From positions 363,501-427,500 of the forward strand of contig WBZZ01000391.1 of the NCBI GenBank assembly GCA_019918135.1: a stretch of 64,000 nt of DNA. Direction: 5' to 3'. The notes beneath the pieces were generated by a model. It worked only from the letters and a program-made list of their open reading frames with translations, made no database searches and was not told where the DNA came from. Origin of the DNA: Paulinella micropora. Lineage: Eukaryota > Cercozoa > Imbricatea > Euglyphida > Paulinellidae. This document shows, in pieces, positions 15,460 to 26,014 of the stretch. Each line of letters starts with the position of its first letter. Position 1 is the stretch's first letter. The position numbers and the translations under genes are program-made.

Positions 15460-18400
15460 ATGTCGCAATATAAATCATTACTCGGCTTGTCAGAAATCGC
15501 AACAGACAGCCTATCAATAGCCAACCTTGACCTTACCAACACAAACATAGTCGGTCTGAATACAGACAGAGTGCCAGAAGATGAAAACCCTTTGAACCTC
15601 TACTATACGGATTTACGATTTGACACAAGATTATCTACCAAATCAACTACAGACATAAAAGAAGGAAAAAATCTATATTATACAGAACAACGAGTAAGGG
15701 ATAATGACGAAGTCAAAGCCTCAACTCAACACCGCTCTAATACATCCAATCCGCACCAAACAAGTTTATATAATTTGATAGACACAAACATATCCGCTCC
15801 AACGGTCGGGCAATACTTAACATATAATGATGTAGATGGTAAATGGAGAAATACAACAATCGGCTCAATTGATACACTCACAGATGTAGTCATTACAGCA
15901 CCAGTGGCGATGAATAGTTATCTAACATATAACTCAATAAACTGGGTCAATAAAACATTCCCGATAAATGTTGATGAATTCGGCAACATTAGTATGGGTG
16001 GTAATTTGAATATAACGGGAGTTAATTTACTAAATACCAAAGATGTTGATACTTGGATATCAGAGCACGAAGACAATAATGATAAAGTGTCAGCGGATGG
16101 TTCAATTGATACACACAGCGACTGTACAATAACAACACCTACCAATAACCAACTGCTCATTTATAGCACAGGACAATGGAGAAACACAAACTCTCCTTTC
16201 GTAAGATTAGATGGTCTTGCCATGATGATAGCGGATTTAAATATGGGAGGATTTAAGATAACAAATGTCGGTAATGTTGATGGTGTTGAAGTTTCGGCTC
16301 TTGACACCGCAGTCGTTAAACTAACAGGCGACCAAACCATAACAGGGAATAAAGCATTTACTACTTATGTGGCCGTAAAAGACTCAAATCCATTAAACAC
16401 AGGCAAATTATTCTTCAATTACAACAATAATATGGGCTCTATCTATTCGTCGGAGGCAGGTGGAGCAACGGGCTATCCATTAACTATTGTCGGCTCGTCC
16501 ATACTTTTTGCTCCAACAACAGGGGGTGGAATGACATTGACAAATAATGTTTTTAATTTTAACAGCACAACAGCAATCAGCGGACTGCCCGCGCCATTCT
16601 ATGACGGCGATGCTTCAACAAAAGCATATACCGACACCAAACTAGCAAAGGACGGAACAACGGCTATGACGGGTAGTTTAAATATGGGAGGATTTAACAT
16701 AACATATGTCGGTAATGTTGATGGTATTGATGTTTCTACTCTTGATACTTCAGTCGTTAAACTAACAGGAGACCAAACCATAGCAGGAACTAAGTCATTT
16801 AGTAATGAAATCAAAGCAAATGCGGGGATTACATACACTGGCATATTAACATCGGCAACAAATACAAGTGGAGCAAAAATAGGAATTCAGGGACAAACAG
16901 ATGGGACATCTAGCAGAGGTATATTTTTATATGATGTCACCAATACAAGTTGGGGTATTTATATGTCAACCCCGGGTTCAAGCAAAAGTTTATCAAATGG
17001 AACAGCAGTGGCGGGAAATGGTATTTCAGATTTTGTTATGAGGTTTAGATGTAATGGTAGTTCAACCAATGGTTATGTGTGGGAGAATTCATTGGAGCAA
17101 TTGTTAATGTCATTAAATGGTTCAACTGGGGCATTATGGACAAAAGGATTAATAACGGCTAGTGCGGGGGTATCAACAACCACATTAACGGCAAGTGGGG
17201 CGATAACAGCGAATGGCGGACTAAATATGGGAAACCAAAGCATAACAAATGTAAATCTCGTTGATGGTGTGGATGTTTCTGTCCTTGATACTTCGGCAGT
17301 TAAAACCTCAGGAAACCAAACCATAGCAGGAATTAAGACATTTAGCAGCGCCCTTGAAATAACTGGAAATTCAACTAATGCGACAACAAAAGGAAACATT
17401 CGTGGTTTTTAACTCCACAGCCAATATAGGATCTATCGGATGCCTTGATATGGGCACGGGCGTAAATTATAACTTTGAAATAAATGCGAAAAAGGTAAGT
17501 TTCGTTATTGATGGGGCGATTGTCGGTTGGGTAAATGCTTTGGGGCTAGATTGTAATAGTAGCAAAATAGTCAACCTTGGAACTCCGACATTATCAACAG
17601 ACGGAGCGACAAAAGGGTATGCGGACACATTGGACGGGCAAAATGTAAAACTAACAGGCGACCAAACCATAACAGGAATTAAAATATTTAATGGAAGTAG
17701 AAATGATGTAAGGGCACTAAATTTGTTAAGCCAAGCCGATTTTAATAATGTGGATATCATTAATGGTGGAAATATCACATATAATGGGGCGAGGATATTA
17801 AACCAAAATGGAGGAGATATATTCTTTTCACAGACATCAGGAGATATCAGTATTTCTTATTTACTCTAAATACCGCTACAAGTGGAACCGCAAATCAACG
17901 AGGTTATGTATTTACGAATGTAGCATCTGATGTAAAAGGGGCGGGACTTTATATTTCAAAACTTTTGGATAATAAAAGTGCTTCGTCTGACATTGTCCGT
18001 TTTAATAATGCTGGCGGTATGCGGTTTTATGGAGCCTTAGATATGAACTCAAACAACATAACAAATGGCGGAACAATAACGGGAACGACAATTACTTCAA
18101 CCGCGGGTATATCAACAACAACGGCAACAGCAAGTGGATTATTAACAGCAGATGGAGGATGTAAGTTATCTATTCAAAATAAAACTGACGGAGGAAATGG
18201 GCAGGGTATATTTATGTGGGATACTGATAATACAGAGTGGGGAATTTATCTGGCGACTGGAGGAGGTGTAAATAATACAAAAAGTTTAGCAGGTGGTCCA
18301 GCAGTTGTAGGAAATGATTTTACTTTTGGTTTTAGATTTAGGGCTTTTAATAGTTCAAGTTATGGTTTTGTATGGGAGAATTCTTCGGAACAATTGTTAA

Positions 18401-19455
18401 TGTCGTTAAATGGAGCAAACGGGACTTTATGGACAAAAGGATTAATTACGGCAAGTGCGGGTGTATCAACAACAACATTAACAACAAGCGATAAAATAAC
18501 AACAGCATCAGGTAAGCCAATAATTATTGGAAACACAACAAAATCAGCAAATGGAGCAACTGGAGGATTAGAATTATACGGAACGGCTTCAAATATCGGA
18601 GGAGCACACTTACAAGCAATAACAACGGCGGATGCTTATCCAACATTTCAATTATTGAACTGGGCACACGACAATGTCAATTTAAGTTTTGATGCTTATT
18701 TTGACGGCACGAACTGGAAATCATCTTCTGCGTCATCTAACTTTCTAATTCAAAAAGGTGTAAAACTCGCTTTTTATTATAATTCAGGAACGACGGTGGG
18801 AAACAATATATCTTACACTGAGGCGATGAACATTAATACGTCGGGAGAGGTAGTCATCCCAACAGCATCCAGCGGTAATTTATTAATACGAAAAAGACCC
18901 GCTTCTACCGTTGACGCACAACTATTTTTTAAATCGGGAGGATATACGAATTATGCATCAATAGTTTCTTCTACTGGTTTGCTTCATGCTTGGACTACTT
19001 CAAACTCTACTACTGGCGAGCCGTCTGGTGCTTATAATTATATTCCTTTGAATGGTGCTTGGACACCATCATCGGATAGACGGCTTAAATCAGATATTAA
19101 AACATTAGACTGCGGTGATTGTTGCGAGAAACTAATGAAAATAAATTGCTGTTCGTATTATTGGAAAGCAGACGAAAAGAAAGAAAAAAAGAACCACGGA
19201 TTTATCGCGGACGAAGTCAAAAAAGTATTTCCTGAATTTGTATCTGAAAGTGGAATGAAAGCAGAGGATGGAGAAGGCTACCTTGAAGGCGTAACATACA
19301 CTGACTTTATACCTGTATTGGTCAGCGGATTTCAACATATGGCGGAAAAAGTGATTAATTTAGAAAAACAAAATAAAATTTTACTTAATATAATACAAGA
19401 TTTAACCAGCCAACTAGCAGAAATACGAGCCGTTGTATATCCAACCAATGGCTAA
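15460..19455 (+). pseudogene. Long fibre protein with C-terminal S74 intramolecular chaperone domain; two frame changes
   Basis: A single fibre gene of about 1,330 codons is visible in three pieces: 15460 to about 17400, about 17400-17865 in another frame, and about 17865-19455 back in the first frame. The body is repetitive, with units containing LNMGGF.I..VGNVDG.DVS and KLTGDQTI.G.K typical of trimeric beta-fibre shafts. The C-terminus has SSDRRLKSDIK, a GFIADEV segment and a final coiled coil, the signature of the peptidase S74 / endosialidase chaperone domain that trimerises phage tail fibres and cleaves itself off. It probably forms the capsid's receptor-binding spike. The two compensating frame changes may be sequencing errors or early decay. 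Confidence 0.8.
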
Positions 19456-19801
19456 TAATACAACCAGACTTCACAGACCACCACTTATTATGGATATGGA
19501 TGGCGAACTAACTCCAGAATTAAAGTCTCATGTTCTTGAAGTAGAACTAAAGACTGAGGAAAAAAAAGTAGAGCACGAATTGGAAGATAACTGGAATTGT
19601 TGTTGTATAAAAAACAGACCAACCGACAGCCGACTTATTAAATACTTATTTCAAATGGGTATCATTATCTCCATTATAACCCTTTGTATCGTAAGGCTAT
19701 CTGAAAAGAACTTACCTTGTGAGGTCGCTAATACTTATGTCGGAATTTTGACTTTACTCATAGGAATTTGCCTTCCATCACCTTCTTCAAGTAAGAAGTG
19801 A
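19448..19801 (+). CDS. Small membrane protein
   Basis: A 117-residue protein. Its ATG overlaps the fibre stop by 8 nt (ATGGCTAA), indicating coupling. Residues 1-60 are polar with CCC, and two hydrophobic stretches (about 68-85 and 94-108) could span a membrane. No family is recognised. A role in the virion or in the infected-cell membrane is possible. Confidence 0.6.
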   Translation: MANNTTRLHRPPLIMDMDGELTPELKSHVLEVELKTEEKKVEHELEDNWNCCCIKNRPTDSRLIKYLFQMGIIISIITLCIVRLSEKNLPCEVANTYVGILTLLIGICLPSPSSSKK

Positions 19802-20041
19802 GCATTCATATGTATGTGTCATATACCATCTATTATCGCCCGCACACATTAAAGGTAAAGAGTCGTCAAAACTACGACACATATTATTTTCGTTATTTAT
19901 GAAAACACACTTAAACCCCGTATCTACCCCTTGCTTTATACAATAAGCACAACTCTCATTCTTTTTTTCGGTTATCCGTGAGTAAAAGTCGCAGGCCGTC
20001 CGTCCTAACACAGACCACATAAATAATAATATTAATAACAT
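19787..20041 (-). CDS. Small secreted or membrane-anchored Cys-rich protein
   Basis: An 84-residue protein with a hydrophobic N-terminal signal-like segment (about residues 1-14) followed by eight cysteines, as in small disulfide-bonded domains. It reads against its neighbours and overlaps the 3' end of the membrane-protein gene by 15 bp. Given the opposite strand and small size, confidence is moderate. Confidence 0.45.
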   Translation of the reverse strand: MLLILLFMWSVLGRTACDFYSRITEKKNESCAYCIKQGVDTGFKCVFINNENNMCRSFDDSLPLMCAGDNRWYMTHTYECSLLT

Positions 20042-20065
20042 AATATATTACACAATATATAAACA

Positions 20066-20428
20066 ATGTCGGAGCACAAATACCAAAAGATTATTTTTCT
20101 AAGCAATGATTTTGCTGGAGGAAGCAAAACATTTAATAAAAATATCCAAATGTCATTCACACCCACCAAAATGAATGTAAAATTTATCCACTATATGAAC
20201 GACCAGACAGAGACAAAAACCAGAATTCTTTACATGGATAGAATTGGAATTATTGGAACATTTGCGGACAGCACTACAGCAAACATTTCAAATCTCGGTT
20301 ATAATTTGGGTGTCGTCGGATGGACGGACGGACAATATACATTTAAAATCCTTGAAACCGACAGCGGAAATATTGACACAGGAAATTTAGCGGGAAGAAT
20401 TGTTGTGTGTTTGGAATTTCTTGCTTAA
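20066..20428 (+). CDS. Hypothetical beta-rich protein in capsid gene cluster
   Basis: A 120-residue protein with alternating hydrophobic and polar residues and Gly turns, suggesting a small beta-sandwich. It lies immediately before the packaging ATPase, so a minor structural role is plausible. No family is recognised. Confidence 0.6.
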   Translation: MSEHKYQKIIFLSNDFAGGSKTFNKNIQMSFTPTKMNVKFIHYMNDQTETKTRILYMDRIGIIGTFADSTTANISNLGYNLGVVGWTDGQYTFKILETDSGNIDTGNLAGRIVVCLEFLA

Positions 20429-20436
20429 TAATATAT

Positions 20437-21255
20437 ATGATGCTTAAGATAAACAATGTCAAGGTGAAGCCAGTAAAACAAGAGGGTGATGGAAACAAAA
20501 AGGCCAAGGGTTATAAATTATTCAATGAGCCTTATGCCAATATATTTCTTCTCGCTCGTAAGAAGAGCGGGAAAACAACAGCACTCTTTGAAATACTGAA
20601 ACGGACAACAGACAGAAAAACCCGTATTGTTATTATCGCTTCAACAATCCACAAGGACTACATTTATAAAGCAATGGTTAAGCACTTTAAGAACAGGGGA
20701 AACCCGATGGCAATATATACCTTTCTTAAATCGGATGGTGTAAATGTCATTGATTATGAATTAGACAAACTGAATAAACCAGACGAAGAGCAAGAAGGAG
20801 AAGTAAAACAAGACAAAAAGGAAATAGAGAAACCACAATTTTTATACTTTGGAAAAGAAAAGAAACAGATAAAGGAGGCACCGAAAGAAAGACCAAGTAA
20901 GTATATTTCTCCAGAGGTTGTTTTTGTTTTGGATGATTTAGGAAGTGGATTAAGAGACAAGTCCGTAAGCGATTTGTTAAAAAAGAATAGGCACTATAAA
21001 TCAAAGGTGATTATGTCTAGTCAGTATTTGAACGACCTACGGCCAGAAGCCATTAAGCAACTAGATTATCTATTAATCTTTCCAAGCCAGTCTCAGGACA
21101 AAATGGAACTCGTTTATAAGCACTTAGACTTATCTTTTGATTTTGATTACTTTCTTCAAAAGTATCACGAGGCGACGAAAGAGAGATTTAATTTTCTTTA
21201 TGTTTCAAGTGTTGATGATGAGTTAAGAAAAAACTTTGCTTATCGTCTTAAGTAA
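20437..21255 (+). CDS. ATP: Packaging ATPase (FtsK/HerA type)
   Basis: A 272-residue protein from the first ATG in the frame. Walker A is ARKKSGKTT (about residues 38-46), Walker B is VVFVLDDLG (about 162-170), and SSQYLNDL follows as a sensor-like motif. This is the A32-like ATPase found in Polintons, virophages and large DNA viruses that pumps the genome into the capsid. A charged insertion rich in Lys, Glu and Gln sits between the two Walker motifs. It heads the morphogenesis block with protease and capsid genes. Confidence 0.9.
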   Translation: MMLKINNVKVKPVKQEGDGNKKAKGYKLFNEPYANIFLLARKKSGKTTALFEILKRTTDRKTRIVIIASTIHKDYIYKAMVKHFKNRGNPMAIYTFLKSDGVNVIDYELDKLNKPDEEQEGEVKQDKKEIEKPQFLYFGKEKKQIKEAPKERPSKYISPEVVFVLDDLGSGLRDKSVSDLLKKNRHYKSKVIMSSQYLNDLRPEAIKQLDYLLIFPSQSQDKMELVYKHLDLSFDFDYFLQKYHEATKERFNFLYVSSVDDELRKNFAYRLK

Positions 21256-21295
21256 AAAAATAAAATTCGTAATTAATTATTTTTCTGTATTATAT

Positions 21296-21613
21296 ATGCC
21301 AGTATCACCAGTGATAATTTCACAACCATCAGGATATAACATCGGATACAATCCATCAATGCCACAGAAGGGAGGAAAAAAAGTATCTCGGACAAGATCC
21401 AAGAAGAGCGGTCAAAAGGGAGGAAAGATTAACTGGGCTAAGGTCGGAAAAACTGCCTTGGCTGTTAATAAATTCCTTCGCGATAATAAGGTAATCTCTA
21501 GGACTGCGGGGGCGTTGAGTAGTGTTGGGGTGCCTTACGCTGGTAGTGTTAGTGCTACTGCCGCAAAACTTGGGTATGGTAAGCAACGAGGAGGTGCTGT
21601 AAAGTTTCGCTGA
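21296..21613 (+). CDS. Small basic protein resembling adenovirus pX/core protein
   Basis: A 105-residue protein from the ATG at 21296. The N-terminus is hydrophobic with Pro, the middle is a basic GGKK/SRTRSKK patch, then an amphipathic helix, ending in GGAVKFR. Small basic virion proteins with Gly-rich, Arg-ending C-termini occur at this place in Polinton and adintovirus clusters and in adenoviruses (pX, pVI). The role (DNA condensation or membrane activity) is inferred from this resemblance. Confidence 0.6.
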   Translation: MPVSPVIISQPSGYNIGYNPSMPQKGGKKVSRTRSKKSGQKGGKINWAKVGKTALAVNKFLRDNKVISRTAGALSSVGVPYAGSVSATAAKLGYGKQRGGAVKFR

Positions 21614-21618
21614 AGATA

Positions 21619-21725
21619 TTTGACAATTTCACTCTCATTCGCTTTGCTCATACTCGTAATCTCAAACTTGTTTGAGATAGTGTCAAACATCGTTCCAGAT
21701 TAATTTTTTTAGTAAAGAAAAATAG
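21619..21725 (+). promoter_or_regulatory. Nested hairpins and late-gene-like motif, copy 2
   Basis: The outer stem is TTTGACA/TGTCAAA (21619-21625, 21681-21687) and an inner perfect stem is ATCTCAAAC/GTTTGAGAT (21659-21667, 21670-21678). The motif CATCG...AGATTAATTTTT follows at 21688-21710, then the ATG at 21726. CACTCTCATTCG..TT..CTCAT is shared with 23451-23474. The hairpins may end the upstream transcript and the motif may start the next. Confidence 0.6.
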
Positions 21726-22724
21726 ATGTCTATCTATACAATGGTCGCTAAGACTAAGAAGGCGAAAGTCCGTCCACCACGAGTTTATAGAAATAAGAGC
21801 GGGAGGCCATATATTATCCAGAAGGGCAAAAAATATTATCTTAATTTTGGTAAGAAAACAAATGATTTAAGCACATTACAAATCTTTAAACTTTTTATGA
21901 AATATATTAGCAAACCAAAGTCGCAAAGGGCTAGCCGCAAACCAAGAGAAAAAATAATCAAATCTGATTTTAATCGTCTTGAACACGAGAACCGAAACCA
22001 AATACAAAGCAACTTACAAAAGAAATATGAGTTAATACATGACGAGGAAGAAAAGGAAAAGAAGAAAAGGGAGGATTTAGAAGAAGAAAAGAAAAGGCTA
22101 GAACGAAAAGACATAGCCGATGCTAAGGAACTAAAAGAAACAATGGATAGGGAACATAAAAAACAACTTGCGGAGATTAAGGAAAGACAGGAAGAAAAAT
22201 CTAGGGAACAGAAAAAGGAACAACGACTTATTCAGGAACTACAGGCAGAACAACGACATAGACAGGGATTATTGACTGCTCCAGTTGCACAGCCTATTAT
22301 AGCGAACCCTAATCCCCCTTCAACTACAAATAAACCAAAGAAAACCGCAACTACATCTTCCCCAAAAATAACTGATATAACTGACAAAGTAAATAAACAA
22401 GAAAAAGATTTGGAAGAAGAAAAAAGACGAAGAATTATTGATGAAATGTTCTCCGAGAAAACGAGAAAAAAACGTGTCAAAAAAATGAAAAATAATACAA
22501 TAATAAATCACCTTAAAAAAGCAGGCATTAATATCCCTATAATAAAAAACAAAGGTTCAAACGACTACGCCACTAGTTTAAAGAGATGGTTATACACACA
22601 AAAAATCACTGAAAACATATTATCGGCAGAAGATGGATGGGATAAACTAGAACAATTTACAACAGAAATGATTGCTAAAAATGAAAGCAAAAAGAATGAA
22701 GACAAAAAAAACTCCTGTAAATAG
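21726..22724 (+). CDS. Basic coiled-coil protein of capsid cluster
   Basis: A 332-residue protein. Residues 10-60 form a small basic domain with PRVYRNKSGRPYI; 75-180 is a long Glu/Lys coiled coil; then a Pro/Thr linker, and a compact C-terminal helical region. A second ATG, at residue 6, has a similar context. It overlaps the protease start by 44 nt. It is perhaps a core or scaffold-like virion protein, but no family is recognised. Confidence 0.65.
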   Translation: MSIYTMVAKTKKAKVRPPRVYRNKSGRPYIIQKGKKYYLNFGKKTNDLSTLQIFKLFMKYISKPKSQRASRKPREKIIKSDFNRLEHENRNQIQSNLQKKYELIHDEEEKEKKKREDLEEEKKRLERKDIADAKELKETMDREHKKQLAEIKERQEEKSREQKKEQRLIQELQAEQRHRQGLLTAPVAQPIIANPNPPSTTNKPKKTATTSSPKITDITDKVNKQEKDLEEEKRRRIIDEMFSEKTRKKRVKKMKNNTIINHLKKAGINIPIIKNKGSNDYATSLKRWLYTQKITENILSAEDGWDKLEQFTTEMIAKNESKKNEDKKNSCK

Positions 22725-23433
22725 CACTCTATCGCCAATACCCCGTTTTGAAAATTCTCCAGATGCTAAACAACTTATATTAGAAATGACAAATCCACAA
22801 CCAGCGGAGACACAACCGACAGATGTAGCACCGCCCACGAGCACAAGTTCTGCGGAGCCGCAGCAACAACAGCAAGATGAGACAACCATACCCCCGAGCG
22901 TCGAGGAGCAACCACAGCAGGAGGGAGAGGGTCGCGGTTTAATGACTAATGAAATAGATGACATAATGAAAAAATATGGATGGTATCTCGGAGCGATAGC
23001 AAGTGATGAAATCTACAAACTAAATCCAGAAAAAAGAAAGCGATACGGATTTATTATGAATTTAGATAATCACAAACAAGCGGGGTCTCATTGGATTGCT
23101 ATATGGGTAAGTCTTGATAAAGACAGGTCAGTGGAAGTGTATGACCCATTAGCACTTTACCAACCAACGGAAGACTTTCAACAACAAATGAAACAACTCA
23201 TTGACAAAAGCCACCCCGATAGTTATTTATTAATGAAGGTTAATCAAGTAAAACAACAGAGTGATACTTGCTCAACTTGTGGATGGCACTCAATGAGATT
23301 TTTATTGGAGCGGGCGAAAGGTAATCGCTTTAAGTTTGCTAGTGGATACACAGACTTAAAGGAAGAAGAAGCGGAAAAATTAAAAGCACAGAATGGTTAT
23401 GGGGATGGTGAGGGATTTAATACATTCATATAA
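22681..23433 (+). CDS. PRO: Adenain-like capsid maturation cysteine protease
   Basis: A 250-residue protein from the ATG at 22681. The first 80 residues are a Pro/Gln/Thr-rich linker. The catalytic domain shows GSHWIAIWV (His near residue 137), VYDPL (Asp near 153) and CSTCGWHSMRF (Cys near 201), in the His-Asp-Cys order of adenovirus protease and Ulp1-like peptidases. It would cleave capsid precursor proteins during maturation. It lies between the coiled-coil gene and the penton gene, as in other Polintons. Confidence 0.88.
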   Translation: MKAKRMKTKKTPVNSTLSPIPRFENSPDAKQLILEMTNPQPAETQPTDVAPPTSTSSAEPQQQQQDETTIPPSVEEQPQQEGEGRGLMTNEIDDIMKKYGWYLGAIASDEIYKLNPEKRKRYGFIMNLDNHKQAGSHWIAIWVSLDKDRSVEVYDPLALYQPTEDFQQQMKQLIDKSHPDSYLLMKVNQVKQQSDTCSTCGWHSMRFLLERAKGNRFKFASGYTDLKEEEAEKLKAQNGYGDGEGFNTFI

Positions 23434-23439
23434 AAGATA

Positions 23440-23489
23440 GTTATCAACTACACTCTCATTCGTTTCACTCATTCTCGTTTGTTGATAAC
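23440..23489 (+). terminator. Perfect 9-bp stem hairpin after protease gene
   Basis: GTTATCAAC (23440-23448) pairs with GTTGATAAC (23481-23489) around a loop that carries the CACTCTCATTCG sequence also seen at 21630. It lies 6 bp after the protease stop, so it is a candidate transcript-end signal like the palindromic signals of some large DNA viruses. Confidence 0.55.
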
Positions 23490-23580
23490 CATCGAAAACC
23501 GATTAATTTTTTTGAAAAAGGAAAAAACGATGTTTAGAATAAGCGAGAGTGCGACAGCACGAAGCGCAATTCTAAATATC
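23490..23580 (+). promoter_or_regulatory. Late-gene-like motif and leader hairpin, copy 3 (before penton)
   Basis: CATCG...CCGATTAATTTTTTT at 23490-23513, then the leader element at 23528-23580 with stem TTTAGAAT (23533-23540)/ATTCTAAA (23569-23576). The leader matches 15405-15459 before the fibre gene almost perfectly. Confidence 0.65.
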
Positions 23581-24392
23581 ATGGATTACAAAGGGGGCAG
23601 GTCAAGTGGTATCTATTACATAAATAGTAAAAACAGAATAACAGGCACAGATAGCGACTTTACACACGAAATAAACTTAAAATCACTGGACAATCCCACA
23701 CATTGTAAAATTCTTCATATCTATGTTCCAAAGTCATATTACTCTGTGGCTTCGCCATATAATACTTTACTCTTAGCGAAGACGGGTATGAGGCTTTAAT
23801 TACTATACCTGAGGGAAACTACACAATGAACAATCTAAAAAATAAGTTGTCGGAGATACTAACCGCAGACAGCCCAAATAATTATACTTATGTTGTATCC
23901 AGTAATAATACCAACATAGAACCAGAAGATGGCAAATTAACATTCAGTGTTTCAAATAACGGAGGTATTCAACCGCGATTTATATTTGATGGTGATACCC
24001 GTATTCACGAAGTAATGGGGTTTGATAGAAATTCCACATATTTCTTTGCTAATGATTTTATTAAATCGCCAAACGTAATTATTCTAACTGGAGAAAAGAC
24101 TTTGTATCTTCAATCGGACTTAGTGGGCGAAGGTGATAATCACGTGCTACAAGAAATATACACTGCCAACGAAATTCCTTTTGGTGCCGTTATATACGAC
24201 GGAAGTGGGTCAGAGTATGGTAAGAAATTATCCTCCAGTTCAAATAATGTATATAGGTTTTATCTTACAGACGAAAACGATCAGGCTATAAATCTTAATG
24301 GTTTGGGTATTGTAATGACATTATTAATTTACAGAGAGACTAATTATTTTAATTTATTTACATCCTTTTTCAATTTATTAAAATCTAGGTAA
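23581..24392 (+). pseudogene. mCP: Penton (minor capsid, single jelly-roll) protein with one frame change
   Basis: The likely start is the ATG at 23581, right after the leader hairpin. The first frame ends at 23799; the continuation is in another frame that is open from near 23780 to 24392. Together they have the length (about 270 codons) and position of Polinton penton proteins, which sit at capsid vertices. The frame change lies near 23770-23800. It is either inactivating or an assembly error, since the neighbouring capsid gene is intact. Confidence 0.75.
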
Positions 24393-24483
24393 TTTAATTA
24401 ATTTTAGAATTATTTATTTTTTTCTACAAATATATTCTTGTGAATTAGCAAATAATCTCAACTGCCTAAAAATCAAAAACAAA

Positions 24484-25959
24484 ATGCCAACTCAACACGG
24501 AGGCGAACTAGACTTTTCTAGAACTGACTACATCAGTGCTTCTTATCGTTTGAATAAACTCGCTCCACGTGAGGGCTCTGGAACCTTTGAGGTCACCACT
24601 GCTGGTGGGCAAGAACGATCATTTGACCTTATCAGTCGCCCGTTCAATCTCGCTCGGTCTTATTTGAGTTTTACTTATACTATGAGAGCAGCGGGCGCCA
24701 ACACTTATTCAAGAATTTTTATGGACTGCCTTTCATCCATTAGACAAATTCAACTTCAGACCCGTAGCGGTGTTTATTTGTGCGACCTTAATAACCTCGG
24801 GACGGTTACTAAAATGCTTTGGAAGCCTGAGACATCTTTGAAGGATTTCCTTGACCTTCCTAACCACGATGTCGCCACTGGATATGGTTGTATGCTTCAA
24901 AAGTGTAATGCTAATGGATTGATTAACATTAGTGCCGCAGCAGCCACCAGAACAGATTTTCGTGGAATGACTGATGGTGCTAACAACGTGGCGGCGAGAA
25001 CTCTTGCTATGTTTGCTGAACCTCCCATCAGTGCTCGTCGTCATAACGATGCCGCATTGACTGACGGGACTGGCGTGCTTTCTCCTGTAAATGTTAATTA
25101 CAACGAAGCAAAATATCTTGTAGGTAGTGCCGAAAATGCCGCCACCGCTATCAATGTGAAAATTCCTTTGAGTATGCTTATTAATACTATTTTCGCTCTT
25201 GATAAAACCATCATGTTTCCAGAGATTTTGACGATGCGGATTGTGTGGAGTGCTACTGACAGATCTAGTTATACAGTGACTAATGGTGCGGCGACTGCTA
25301 TTAATACTGCGAATGTCGGATCCGCGGCGACGGCTGTCAGTGCTGATGTTACTAATATTGCTTTGTTTCTGGCTGTTGAAACTAATCCTGATGTCATTCA
25401 ATCCATTCAGGCAAAGATTGCTAGCCCTGAGGGTATGAGTTTTAACATTGATTATCCTTATGTGTATAAAAACACTATCGCAGCAAGCACGACACAAAAC
25501 ATTATTATGAGATTTGACCGCGGACACGGTCGCAGATTGAAGAAGATTTATCACTCTGTTTTCAATAATTCTGAAACAAAGAATACGGCTTATGACCACG
25601 ATAACAGAGCGCAGGCTAAGGTTGTAAGTTTTTACACCACACTTGACGGAGCACGACAGCAGGAGTTTAATATTGATACCTCCCTAGAAGAAGACTATAT
25701 GTATTTGAAGACAAAGATTGAGGGTTCGGCTTTGTTGAATGCGGACATATACAAATATAACTGGTTTTGGTGTGATGCTTGGGATAACACTCGTCCGCTG
25801 TGGAGCAAAGACCAGAATGAGATTAGCGGACTTGACCTGTCTATGGAGCGACGATGGGAATTCATTGCGACGACTGCGAATAATGCTCACAACCATTACA
25901 CCGTGGCCATTGCTCAGCGAGAGGTTCAAGTGAAGGCAAATGTTATTTCAATTAGTTAA
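24484..25959 (+). CDS. MCP: Major capsid protein (double jelly-roll)
   Basis: An intact 491-residue protein. The start MPTQHGGELDFSRTDYIS is followed by alternating beta-strand segments with SFDLISRPFNLARSYLSF and, near residue 305, NIDYPYVYK, typical of Polinton/adintovirus-type capsid proteins. Two jelly-rolls are inferred from size and from its place after the penton gene; sequence alone shows the pattern weakly. It would trimerise to form the icosahedral shell. The 91-bp gap before it is AT-rich and lacks the CATCG-GATTAATTTTT motif in a clear form. Confidence 0.88.
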   Translation: MPTQHGGELDFSRTDYISASYRLNKLAPREGSGTFEVTTAGGQERSFDLISRPFNLARSYLSFTYTMRAAGANTYSRIFMDCLSSIRQIQLQTRSGVYLCDLNNLGTVTKMLWKPETSLKDFLDLPNHDVATGYGCMLQKCNANGLINISAAAATRTDFRGMTDGANNVAARTLAMFAEPPISARRHNDAALTDGTGVLSPVNVNYNEAKYLVGSAENAATAINVKIPLSMLINTIFALDKTIMFPEILTMRIVWSATDRSSYTVTNGAATAINTANVGSAATAVSADVTNIALFLAVETNPDVIQSIQAKIASPEGMSFNIDYPYVYKNTIAASTTQNIIMRFDRGHGRRLKKIYHSVFNNSETKNTAYDHDNRAQAKVVSFYTTLDGARQQEFNIDTSLEEDYMYLKTKIEGSALLNADIYKYNWFWCDAWDNTRPLWSKDQNEISGLDLSMERRWEFIATTANNAHNHYTVAIAQREVQVKANVISIS

Positions 25960-26014
25960 GTGGGTAATTATTAATTTTGATAGTTAATTTATATTTTTTT
26001 AATAATATATAACA

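Noticed and set aside
24733-25929. Long minus-strand frames opposite the major capsid gene
   Set aside because: They are antisense shadows; the plus frame has clear capsid features and a clean gene context.
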